Shown here in pieces: positions 1-5,588 of a DNA stretch of 5,588 nucleotides. Origin of the DNA: Nitrospira sp. GTDB taxonomy: Bacteria > Nitrospirota > Nitrospiria > Nitrospirales > Nitrospiraceae. Position 1 is the stretch's first letter, and every line of letters starts with the position of its first letter. Location of the stretch: assembly GCA_012032965.1 (NCBI GenBank), contig JAAUPT010000148.1, positions 1 to 5,588 of the forward strand, read 5' to 3'. The notes below the pieces were generated by a model. It had not been told where the DNA came from and did no database searches. It saw nothing but the letters and a program-made list of their open reading frames with translations. The translations under genes and the position numbers were made by a program.

Positions 1-20
1 TGTCGTCGCAGAAAAATCAT
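1..20 (-). CDS. 5' end of a further operon gene, truncated by the window edge
   Basis: An ATG at 20-18 overlaps the TGA stop (19-17) of the preceding gene in an ATGA arrangement, and reads M-I-F-L-R-R before the window ends. A Shine-Dalgarno-like AGGGA lies at 31-27 on the minus strand, six bases before the ATG, inside the end of the upstream gene. The same ATGA coupling occurs at two other junctions in this run, which makes this a credible start rather than chance. The visible residues (hydrophobic, then Arg-Arg) are too few to name a family. From position it may be another membrane component of the same operon, but that is inference only. Confidence 0.6.
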
Positions 21-1270
21 TTCAAGTCCCTGAACAAGTCGAGAACGAGCTGGGGCCACTGCGCGCCGGTAACGGCCCCCACCGTCGCCAACACCGTTCC
101 AACGCCAATCGCGCACAGAACGACAGCCTTCCCAATATCTTGACCGCGAAGCGTCCCGATCTGAACCGGTTCTTTGGAAAGATACGCACTGGCTGCGTAG
201 AGTTCTTCACCGATCAAGGTGTAGTCGCAGGTCGTGACGAAGAACGGTAGCTGGTGGTCCGAGTCGGTACCGGCGATCTGAATAGCGCCGGTGCTCGCGC
301 CGGTTTCCGTCAGCAGCAACGATTCGGCGAAATAGGAGCCCATGAAAAAATTGGCGGCCGGTTTCTTCCGCAGCATGATGCCATCCACCGCCGCCGTGTA
401 ACTGAACTGATCCGACGTGATAAAAAAGTTCGCGTCTTCCTTGAAGAGATCAGGCTTACCTGCTTCTAAATAGGCCTGTTTTGTAATTTCCTGACACACC
501 GCCATCGTAATCGGTTCACGGTGGGGCACCAGCAGTTCCGTTTCATACAGCGCAGCGCGCTTCGCAACCTTCCCGAGGATGACGGCGGCGGCGATCGTCG
601 AGGGATCATGCAGGTCGTGCGCCCCAGTCAGATACAGAATCGGCTTCCCCAGTTCGGTGGCGCGTCCGATCGCTTCATCGACCGCATCAAGACCAGGAAT
701 ACGCCGCAGGAAGATTTCGTTTCGCTTCGCATGACTGATCGAGTAGAAGACCAGCCCTCCGAATGAGACCGCGATGATGAGATTGTTGAGTTGGTTCCAA
801 TTGAACCAGTTCGGCGATGGAGTGGCGACCAAGACCGGGCTGAAGATCCGCTGGTCGGCTTGCACCGTGGCCACAGCCACGGCATAGGACGTGCCATCCT
901 CTACCTCGATACCCTTCCCGCTTCTGATCACAACTTGATGCCAGGTCTTGTCTGCTTCACTTGTCCACCAGGCGGTTTTTGTGTCTTTGATGTAGTGGCT
1001 GTTCGATGGAAACTCCGCGATGATGGTGAATGCCGATGGATCACTCGCAGAAGCTTCTCCGACCAAGACTTGATAACGAATGTCGGACCCATCGCTTGGT
1101 GCAGGAGCCCACTGCACCGTGAGGCTTCCTCCTCCATCACTTGATGTATCAAAGACCCGGACCCCCTGGGGCGCTGTCACCGAGGACTGGGCCAAGATAG
1201 AGGAGGAGAGCCAGACAGAGAACACCAAGGTCCATGCCACTCGACATGCGCTTCGCTTCACGTCCATCAT
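17..1270 (-). CDS. Membrane-anchored fibronectin type III / DUF6754-like protein
   Basis: This 417-residue protein probably sits in the cytoplasmic membrane. Residues 1-28 look like a signal peptide: Lys/Arg at 5-6, a hydrophobic core around 12-26, and a possible cleavage site after A-Q. Residues about 33-150 resemble a fibronectin type III domain, opening with APQGVRVF, followed by LTVQW and later YQVLV and SYAVAVATV strands. A transmembrane helix follows at about 161-178, then the basic stretch HAKRNEIFLRR (180-190), which by the positive-inside rule puts the next part in the cytoplasm. Residues about 185-375 match my recollection of DUF6754, including GKPILYLTG (208-216), AAANFF-type segments near 306 and the FVTTCDYTLIGEELYAASAY region (344-363). 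A second hydrophobic helix lies near 380-402. No catalytic motif is evident. It begins in an ATGA overlap with the upstream barrel-sandwich gene and ends in another with the next gene. A second ATG directly follows the first, so the start could be one codon later. The DUF assignment is from memory. Confidence 0.87.
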   Translation of the reverse strand: MMDVKRSACRVAWTLVFSVWLSSSILAQSSVTAPQGVRVFDTSSDGGGSLTVQWAPAPSDGSDIRYQVLVGEASASDPSAFTIIAEFPSNSHYIKDTKTAWWTSEADKTWHQVVIRSGKGIEVEDGTSYAVAVATVQADQRIFSPVLVATPSPNWFNWNQLNNLIIAVSFGGLVFYSISHAKRNEIFLRRIPGLDAVDEAIGRATELGKPILYLTGAHDLHDPSTIAAAVILGKVAKRAALYETELLVPHREPITMAVCQEITKQAYLEAGKPDLFKEDANFFITSDQFSYTAAVDGIMLRKKPAANFFMGSYFAESLLLTETGASTGAIQIAGTDSDHQLPFFVTTCDYTLIGEELYAASAYLSKEPVQIGTLRGQDIGKAVVLCAIGVGTVLATVGAVTGAQWPQLVLDLFRDLK

Positions 1271-2390
1271 GCCCCTTCAATCACCTCGATATTCGTCCGT
1301 GGGACCACGACTCTGCTTCCGTCGGACAACGTCACTTCCAACACCCGCACCTCGCTCTCCGTGGGAATTTTGATCAGTTCAGTCGGAAGAGCCGACACGT
1401 CGCCGATACGCCCAAACAAGGGATCACGGATGATACGAACCGGATCGCCACAACAAATGCCCTCGCGTTGCGACTGAGTCGCTTTCGTTGTCTGTGCTTC
1501 TGCCTGCGGAACGATAATTTCAGGACGAATCACACCGGCTCTGATCTGAGTCGCACCGGAAATCGACGCTTTCTGGCCAGCGTGCGCTGAGAGCAGCTTG
1601 AACGTTTTGGCCGCCATTGGAATGGTCCCAAAACCCTCGGTCAAGATTAATGTAAACCCCACCTGCTCTGTCCCTGTGATGGCAACGCCAAGGTCATAGC
1701 CCAACAAGGCCCGTAGATCTTCATCATGAATCCCGCCGACAACCAGGCCGGCCACGCCAACTGCTTTGGCCTGCTTCATCGCATCGGCTGAAAGGAACGA
1801 CCCTCCGATCACCACTTTGCCCTTCATGGCAGGCGTGATGTGACTCGGTGTTAACGGCTCATCAGGCGCCTTCACCGCCATCACAATCTCGCCCGACGTC
1901 TCCCCACCGATGCCGAAGATGCCTTGCACCAGGCTGCAGGTCGTTTCAACCACAACACCCTGTTGGGGAATCGTTTCGACGATGGCTCCATTCACGTAGG
2001 CGAGTAGTTGCAACACGCGCGGAGGTTCACGCAAGAGGACTTGTCCTGTCACGCTCGACACGGATTCGATCGTTCCCGCGACCGGTGAACGAATTTCGGT
2101 CTTAAACCATTTGATCAGCGGCTTATTTTCGGCAAGAATCTCATCTTTCGCGACCGCTTCACCTGCCTTCTTAATCAAATAGTCCTTGATCTCGCCCGGG
2201 GCGACACTCAGCTGATTCGCGAGATTGACGGGAAACACTTTCCCCGGCAATTCTGCCTGAGCGACCACCTGATCGGAACGGACTCGGTCACCGACTTGTA
2301 CCAGCAGCCTCCCCGGCAGGGCAACATCCGTCGACGATGGACGACCGTATGATCGGTGACTGTGAGGCCTGGCGTATAGGAATGAGCCAT
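1267..2390 (-). CDS. Lipoyl/barrel-sandwich-like protein with KOW-like tail, reading frame broken by one missing base
   Basis: The uninterrupted frame gives 333 residues from a GTG at 2268, but the frame stays open upstream to 2391 with no ATG. The adjacent frame has an ATG at 2390 and reads MAHSYTPGLTVTDHTVV, then HRRRMLP. Joining the two at the CCC codon (2321-2319) gives ...RRRMLP-LPGRLLVQVGDRVRSDQVVAQAELPGK, which is continuous in style and makes a 374-residue protein. One extra C in that run restores the frame. In restored numbering, about 24-60 and 75-125 each look like a lipoyl or RnfC-type barrel-sandwich segment (VQVGDRV..; RSPVAGTIESV). A Gly-rich segment near 155-165 (GIFGIGGE) follows, then an alpha/beta-looking middle with GKVVIGGSFLSADAM and VAGLVVGGIHD. 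The tail (about 308-374) resembles a KOW/SH3 barrel, with GDPVRIIRDPLFGRIGDV and a final VVPRTNIEVIEG. I see no lysine motif for biotin or lipoate attachment. It overlaps the next gene by ATGA. The cause of the break (sequence error, mutation or recoding) is open. Confidence 0.82.
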
Positions 2391-2403
2391 ACTAACAATA
2401 GCC

Positions 2404-2431
2404 CTGAGTGCTGAAGACTGACTGCTGAGAG
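2404..2431. repeat. Four tandem 7-base units, consensus CTGANNG
   Basis: On the plus strand four consecutive heptamers run in phase: CTGAGTG, CTGAAGA, CTGACTG, CTGAGAG. All four share CTGA in positions 1-4, and three end in G. Viewed as longer units, CTGAGTGCTGA (2404-2414) and CTGACTGCTGA (2418-2428) differ at one base of eleven. The repeat fills much of the 72-base gap between the MutL-family gene and the frame-broken gene. From memory, similar CTGAG-type heptamer runs occur between genes in Nitrospira-like genomes; I cannot verify that here. No function is evident. Confidence 0.6.
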
Positions 2432-2462
2432 AGTGAATGACCTCGGACGTCTGCCTCAGTAC

Positions 2463-4304
2463 TCATCGCTCAACATTCGGCTCTGGATACAGTTCGACTG
2501 CTTTGAACCATTTCGTCAACGCCACGACACGGCTTTGTTGGTCGGATGAAAATCGGAGCGGTCGCCCACGGCCATCGAGCAAGAGCCCGACAACTCCGCC
2601 CTGGACCTGCTGCGTCACGGCGACACCAGCACCCGCACCCATGTTGACCCCTTTGGCAGGCTGAACCTTGACCGTGGCCTGCGTGCTTGCTTCCAACGGA
2701 AACAGCCGCAACTCGCCAAATCTCAGTTGCTCTTTCATGGTCTTCCCATCAGGCCACGTTATGTCATAGTCGGCACACACAACGCCGTCTTTTCCCTGTC
2801 CGATCGGCGCCACACAGGTCCCGAGATAGACCATGCAGTCTCGCACGAAGACATCCGTCGCAGCCTTCTCATTGATCGTGGACAGCACTCCCAGATGCGG
2901 CATCATGAAGATGCTGTCGACCGACAACCTCGTATACCCCGTCGGCTCATAGGCATCGACCATCATGAGCATCGATTGGATACGCCGTGGAGCATGGGAC
3001 AGGATTCCGCCGCTTCCGACGATCAAATCCAGATTCAACATATCAATCAGTGTCTTGCCGGATGTCTGCTGTTCAAAGACATCCGAAATCGTCCGTTCCT
3101 GCTGCACACCTTTGAGTCCCGTCGCCAGCGACTTGTGATGGATCAGGGCCAGCCGCAAGGCTTCGCGCGCGATTGCCTGCTCTATTTGTAACTCATCGAG
3201 CGTTTGTGGAATGGTCGTAGGCCGGATCATCTTGTTCTTGATGCGGTTCCGCAACGTCTGCTCATCGATCGTGAACGGCACCCACCGCATGATGTTGGGC
3301 AGTCCCGCTTCAGCGAGCACATTGGACACGCTGTAGGACATGCCAAGATTGGCGCTGACCGTCCGGTTGAATACACCGTCAAATACAGAGAACACGTCCG
3401 TGGTTGCTCCCCCGATATCCACACCGATCAGGTTCAAATGTTCCCGTTTGGCAATCGCCTCCATAATCAGGCCGACCGCTGCGGGAGTCGGCATAATGGG
3501 TGCCCCGGCCATCTCAATCAGCTTCTTGTACCCAGGCGCCTGCTGCATGACATGTTCGAGAAAGAGATCATGAATCTTGTTGCGCGCCGGCGCCAAATTC
3601 TCTCGTTCCAGGACCGGTCGAATATTCTCCGTAATCACCAGCGCTGATTTGTCTTCCAGAATTTTTTTCACTTGCGGTTGGGCTTCCTTATTGCCCGCAT
3701 AGATCAGCGGCAACTTATACGTCACGCCAAACCGTGGCCGTGGTTCCGCCGCCGCGACATATTCAGCCATCTCCACCACGTGCGTCACGGCCCCTCCATC
3801 GGTTCCACCTGACATGAGAATCATGTCCGGCCTCATGGTACGGATTCGCTCGATCTTTTCGTGCGGCAACCGTCCATCATTCGCAGCCAACACATCGATC
3901 ACAATGGCACCGGCTCCCAGTGCGGCACGCTGCGCGCTCTCACCCGTCATATTCTGCACGACCCCGGTCACCATCATTTGCAACCCACCACCAGCGCTGC
4001 TGGTGGAGATATAAATATCGACTCCTGTCTTGTCATCTCGACAGGGCGTGATGATCTTGTCTCCATCCAAAATCTTCCGTCCTGAGAGCTCCTCGATCTC
4101 AGCAATGGCATTCAGCACACCACGCGTCACGTCTTCGAATGGCGCTTCTACTGTCGTCGGCGCTTCACCGCGGTAGGTCTGGCGATATTGGTCGCCGACC
4201 TTCTCGATGAGAATGGCTTTGGTCGTCGTGCTGCCACAATCGGTGGCGACAATCACATTGAGAGGGCGATCGATATTGGGAGGGGTAGAGGTGGAAACCG
4301 TCAT
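2463..4304 (-). CDS. MutL/GlmL-family ASKHA ATPase (glutamate mutase accessory protein-like)
   Basis: This 613-residue cytoplasmic protein has the actin/Hsp70/sugar-kinase nucleotide-binding fold. The phosphate-1 loop is TDCGSTTTKA (21-30) with Asp22. The phosphate-2 loop is GVDIGGATTDVFS (294-306) with Asp296. The adenosine loop is IVGSGGILSHAP (428-439). Other family-typical stretches are SSAGGGLQMMV (102-112), MILMSGGTDGG (161-171) and IYAGNKEAQ (201-209). All nucleotide-binding elements look intact. Clostridial GlmL, encoded between the two glutamate mutase subunits, is shorter (about 460 residues as I recall). Here roughly 140 residues follow the core (about 475-613), including Gly-rich GVNMGAGAGVAV (552-563) and GGVVGLLLDGRGRPL (569-583). 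GlmL is thought to protect or reactivate the mutase, but no mutase gene is in this window, so the partner is probably different. The start ATG overlaps the upstream stop (ATGA, 4304-4301), with an AGGGAG-like ribosome site about ten bases ahead. It is not DNA mismatch-repair MutL. Confidence 0.93.
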   Translation of the reverse strand: MTVSTSTPPNIDRPLNVIVATDCGSTTTKAILIEKVGDQYRQTYRGEAPTTVEAPFEDVTRGVLNAIAEIEELSGRKILDGDKIITPCRDDKTGVDIYISTSSAGGGLQMMVTGVVQNMTGESAQRAALGAGAIVIDVLAANDGRLPHEKIERIRTMRPDMILMSGGTDGGAVTHVVEMAEYVAAAEPRPRFGVTYKLPLIYAGNKEAQPQVKKILEDKSALVITENIRPVLERENLAPARNKIHDLFLEHVMQQAPGYKKLIEMAGAPIMPTPAAVGLIMEAIAKREHLNLIGVDIGGATTDVFSVFDGVFNRTVSANLGMSYSVSNVLAEAGLPNIMRWVPFTIDEQTLRNRIKNKMIRPTTIPQTLDELQIEQAIAREALRLALIHHKSLATGLKGVQQERTISDVFEQQTSGKTLIDMLNLDLIVGSGGILSHAPRRIQSMLMMVDAYEPTGYTRLSVDSIFMMPHLGVLSTINEKAATDVFVRDCMVYLGTCVAPIGQGKDGVVCADYDITWPDGKTMKEQLRFGELRLFPLEASTQATVKVQPAKGVNMGAGAGVAVTQQVQGGVVGLLLDGRGRPLRFSSDQQSRVVALTKWFKAVELYPEPNVER

Positions 4305-4672
4305 TGAGCCGTTGCTCCCTTTGGAGCAGACTTGGCTTCAATGATGGCAATGAGACGAGTGACTGTATCCCGGCGTTCGAGCAAGCGGGCAACTTGCTCA
4401 ACTTCTTTGACGTTGAACGCGCAATCGATGATCGGCGTCATGAAATGCAGGGCCTGACTACCCAAAAAGTTCATCGGCCCCATGGATTCCAAAAACATCG
4501 TCGCTGGAGCCGCCATGCCGCGCTTGACGATCGTCTCGGCGATCCGCTCCAGCAATTGGACATCATCGATAGAGAGGGGCTGATTCTCAGGCTGAACAGC
4601 AAAGGCATGGCGTAGTCCGGCTCGAACTTTGGCAAGCTTTTCAACTGCAATTCCCTTGAAGAGTGGTCGCAT
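4301..4672 (-). CDS. Small conserved-looking protein, first gene of the MutL-family operon
   Basis: This 123-residue protein has no name I can give from the sequence. It has no signal peptide. Residues 1-50 are a basic, helical-looking N-terminus with LSIDDVQLLERIAETIVKRG (33-52). A Met/Gly/Pro-rich patch follows at 53-81, including AAPATMFLESMGPMNF and FLGSQALHFMTPI. The C-terminus (87-113) is amphipathic and likely helical, with NVKEVEQVARLLERR and VTRLIAIIE. From memory, short proteins with a pattern like 'aPA..FLE...P..flGsqal.f..P' recur beside such ATPases; this is unverified. The central patch could bind a membrane face or a partner protein. The near-consensus promoter lies directly upstream, giving a leader of about 32 bases. 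No good ribosome site precedes the ATG and no other in-frame start is nearby. Its stop overlaps the start of the MutL-family gene (ATGA), so the two are probably translationally coupled. Confidence 0.82.
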   Translation of the reverse strand: MRPLFKGIAVEKLAKVRAGLRHAFAVQPENQPLSIDDVQLLERIAETIVKRGMAAPATMFLESMGPMNFLGSQALHFMTPIIDCAFNVKEVEQVARLLERRDTVTRLIAIIEAKSAPKGATAQ

Positions 4673-4710
4673 AAGTGTTGGTCGGATAAGGCAAACCTCA
4701 AACGGGTCGC

Positions 4711-4739
4711 ATTATATGAAGGGGGTGGAAGAGAGTCAA
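4711..4739 (-). promoter_or_regulatory. Near-consensus sigma-70 promoter for the operon
   Basis: On the minus strand a -35 box TTGACT (4739-4734, five of six to consensus) is separated by exactly 17 bases (4733-4717) from a -10 box TATAAT (4716-4711, six of six). The expected transcription start is near 4704, about 32 bases before the ATG at 4672. The position, orientation and optimal spacer all fit a housekeeping promoter driving the 123-aa gene and the genes behind it. No operator is obvious around it. Confidence 0.85.
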
Positions 4740-5015
4740 TTCGAGCAACAATCTCGGTTACCGCTCTCATGCTGAACATACGGAACTCTCACCTGTGCGA
4801 GTCTTGAAGAGTGGGAAACTCGCTAATACCAGCGCCGGTCTGTATCCCGAGGGATGAGACGTTCGATGAAAGGACAGCCACCTGTCTAGACCGCACCAAC
4901 TCATGCAGCCGAGACGTGACCCACTCGGTCAGGCTAAGGCCTCGCATGAGGAAGGGTGCATCTTGGCACGCGGGGAGTGAATGAAACCGGTAGGCTCTTT
5001 GAACATTCCGTGAGT
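4740..5015. other. Gene-free stretch upstream of the promoter
   Basis: The gap between the membrane-protein gene and the operon's first gene spans 4673-5015; this upstream part holds no gene I can support. It has small inverted repeats: GACAG/CTGTC at 4873-4877 and 4882-4886, TGACC/GGTCA at 4917-4921 and 4927-4931, and GCGAGT/ACTCGC at 4797-4802 and 4818-4823. None is followed by a T-run, so I do not call a terminator. A 76-codon minus-strand frame opens with a GTG that overlaps the upstream stop, but it lacks a ribosome site and its composition does not look like protein. The hairpins could be operator half-sites or chance. Confidence 0.5.
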
Positions 5016-5552
5016 TCACGAACTAGGAGCAAGAGTAGTCCCCGATGTGTAGTGGGTAATAGCGGCAAAGGTAAGCCCGATGAGGAAAATCCAAAAGAGG
5101 AAGGCAAAACCAGTCACACCTGCGGAGGTGTCCCGTCCCTGCTGAGCTGAAATGGCCCTCTTGGCATGCATTCGTAATGAAGGAAAATCCATGCTCCACG
5201 CCCAAGATCCTCCAAGAATCATCGCGCTAACGACGAAAGAGAGCCAGTAATGTCCCACAGCGTTGAACCGAAACGGGACCAGCCAGAGACCACCGGCCCA
5301 TACGAACAGCGTCGGCAGTCCGTCTTTCTCCGCAACATGGGTGTTCCCCGCGAGTACCATGATCGAGAGCACGGTTATCGCTAAAAGGCTCCCAACCACC
5401 ATTTCCACATATTTGCTCTGCCTCGGAACTTGTACCAATTGCGCAAATGATCTCACACGAGATTTGACAGAAACGGCCGCTCCATTCGTATCTTTCCACG
5501 CAATGGCGATGGCGATTAAACCAAGTATCCACAAAACCAGAATCTCGATCAT
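5016..5552 (-). CDS. Unrecognised multi-pass membrane protein
   Basis: This 178-residue protein is strongly hydrophobic, with four or five likely membrane helices: about 2-19, 50-69, 82-96 (weaker), 102-120 and 146-166. The loops include a basic stretch around 29-47 (VKSRVRSFAQLVQVPRQSKY), probably cytoplasmic, and a second basic loop at 127-140 (RMHAKRAISAQQGR). No enzymatic or transport motif is visible and I do not recognise the family. The start is well supported: GAGAGG (5564-5559, minus strand) sits six bases ahead of the ATG at 5552. It reads the same way as the operon but is separated from it by 343 bases containing a strong promoter. It is therefore more likely a separate transcription unit, though read-through is possible because no clear terminator is present. 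Confidence 0.78.
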   Translation of the reverse strand: MIEILVLWILGLIAIAIAWKDTNGAAVSVKSRVRSFAQLVQVPRQSKYVEMVVGSLLAITVLSIMVLAGNTHVAEKDGLPTLFVWAGGLWLVPFRFNAVGHYWLSFVVSAMILGGSWAWSMDFPSLRMHAKRAISAQQGRDTSAGVTGFAFLFWIFLIGLTFAAITHYTSGTTLAPSS

Positions 5553-5558
5553 GAGAAG

Positions 5559-5564
5559 CCTCTC
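5559..5564 (-). promoter_or_regulatory. Ribosome binding site of the membrane-protein gene
   Basis: GAGAGG on the minus strand lies six bases before the ATG at 5552. It is a good match to the anti-Shine-Dalgarno complement and decides the start. The promoter for this gene must lie beyond the window edge or in the last 20-odd bases, where I see no clear boxes. Confidence 0.6.
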
Positions 5565-5588
5565 AACGATCTTATGTTCGTACTTCTT

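Noticed and set aside
1267..2268. GTG at 2268 as the true start of the barrel-sandwich gene
   Set aside because: No ribosome site precedes it, the frame continues upstream with domain-like sequence, and starting here would leave the first barrel-sandwich segment incomplete.
2310..2330. Programmed -1 ribosomal frameshifting at the frame break
   Set aside because: There is no XXXYYYZ slippery heptamer in the reading frame and no clear stimulating hairpin downstream. A lost C is simpler, though recoding is not excluded.
2727..3191. 154-codon plus-strand frame, plus other plus-strand frames
   Set aside because: They lie antisense to the clearly real ATPase gene, and their His/Arg-rich translations are typical antisense shadows.
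2463..4304. DNA mismatch-repair MutL
   Set aside because: The name is shared only by coincidence. The motifs are of the ASKHA fold, not the GHKL ATPase fold of repair MutL.
4471..4779. 102-codon minus-strand frame across the operon start
   Set aside because: It is out of frame with the supported 123-aa gene and would begin upstream of, and run through, the sigma-70 promoter.
4797..4931. Rho-independent terminator after the membrane-protein gene
   Set aside because: The inverted repeats have stems of only five or six bases and no following T-run on the minus strand.
4789..5019. 76-codon minus-strand frame with GTG overlapping the previous stop
   Set aside because: The GTGA overlap mimics translational coupling, but there is no ribosome site, the translation is rich in Ser/Arg with no recognisable pattern, and it covers an intergenic stretch.

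Overview
The window carries a compact run of genes that all read on the minus strand. Base composition is moderately GC-rich and ordinary. Nothing in the sequence fixes the host. From memory of similar gene sets and of the intergenic heptamer repeat, I infer an environmental bacterium of the Nitrospira/Nitrospirota type, with moderate-to-low confidence. There are no RNA genes, IS elements, CRISPR arrays or plus-strand genes that I can support.

Layout in transcription order (high to low coordinates): (1) 5552-5016, an unrecognised small integral membrane protein; (2) 5015-4673, a non-coding gap holding a near-consensus sigma-70 promoter (4739-4711) pointing into the next gene; (3) 4672-4301, a 123-aa conserved-looking soluble protein; (4) 4304-2463, a 613-aa ASKHA-fold ATPase of the MutL/GlmL family, named for the accessory protein of B12-dependent glutamate mutase and unrelated to mismatch-repair MutL; (5) a 72-base gap with a 7-base-period repeat; (6) 2390-1267, a protein with two lipoyl/barrel-sandwich-like segments and a KOW-like tail, whose reading frame is broken by one missing base near 2319-2321; (7) 1270-17, a signal peptide + fibronectin type III + transmembrane + DUF6754-like protein; (8) 20-1, the first six codons of another gene that runs off the window.

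Genes 3-4, 6-7 and 7-8 are each joined by ATGA start/stop overlaps, and the promoter lies just ahead of gene 3. Genes 3 to 8 therefore look like one operon. A MutL-type ATPase normally accompanies a cobalamin-dependent mutase, but no mutase subunit is present here. Its partners are instead a carrier-like barrel-sandwich protein and membrane-anchored DUF6754 proteins. I infer an uncharacterised envelope-associated complex powered or gated by the ATPase; its substrate cannot be read from the sequence. The main anomaly is the single-base frame break in gene 6, which would hide the true N-terminus from automatic annotation.
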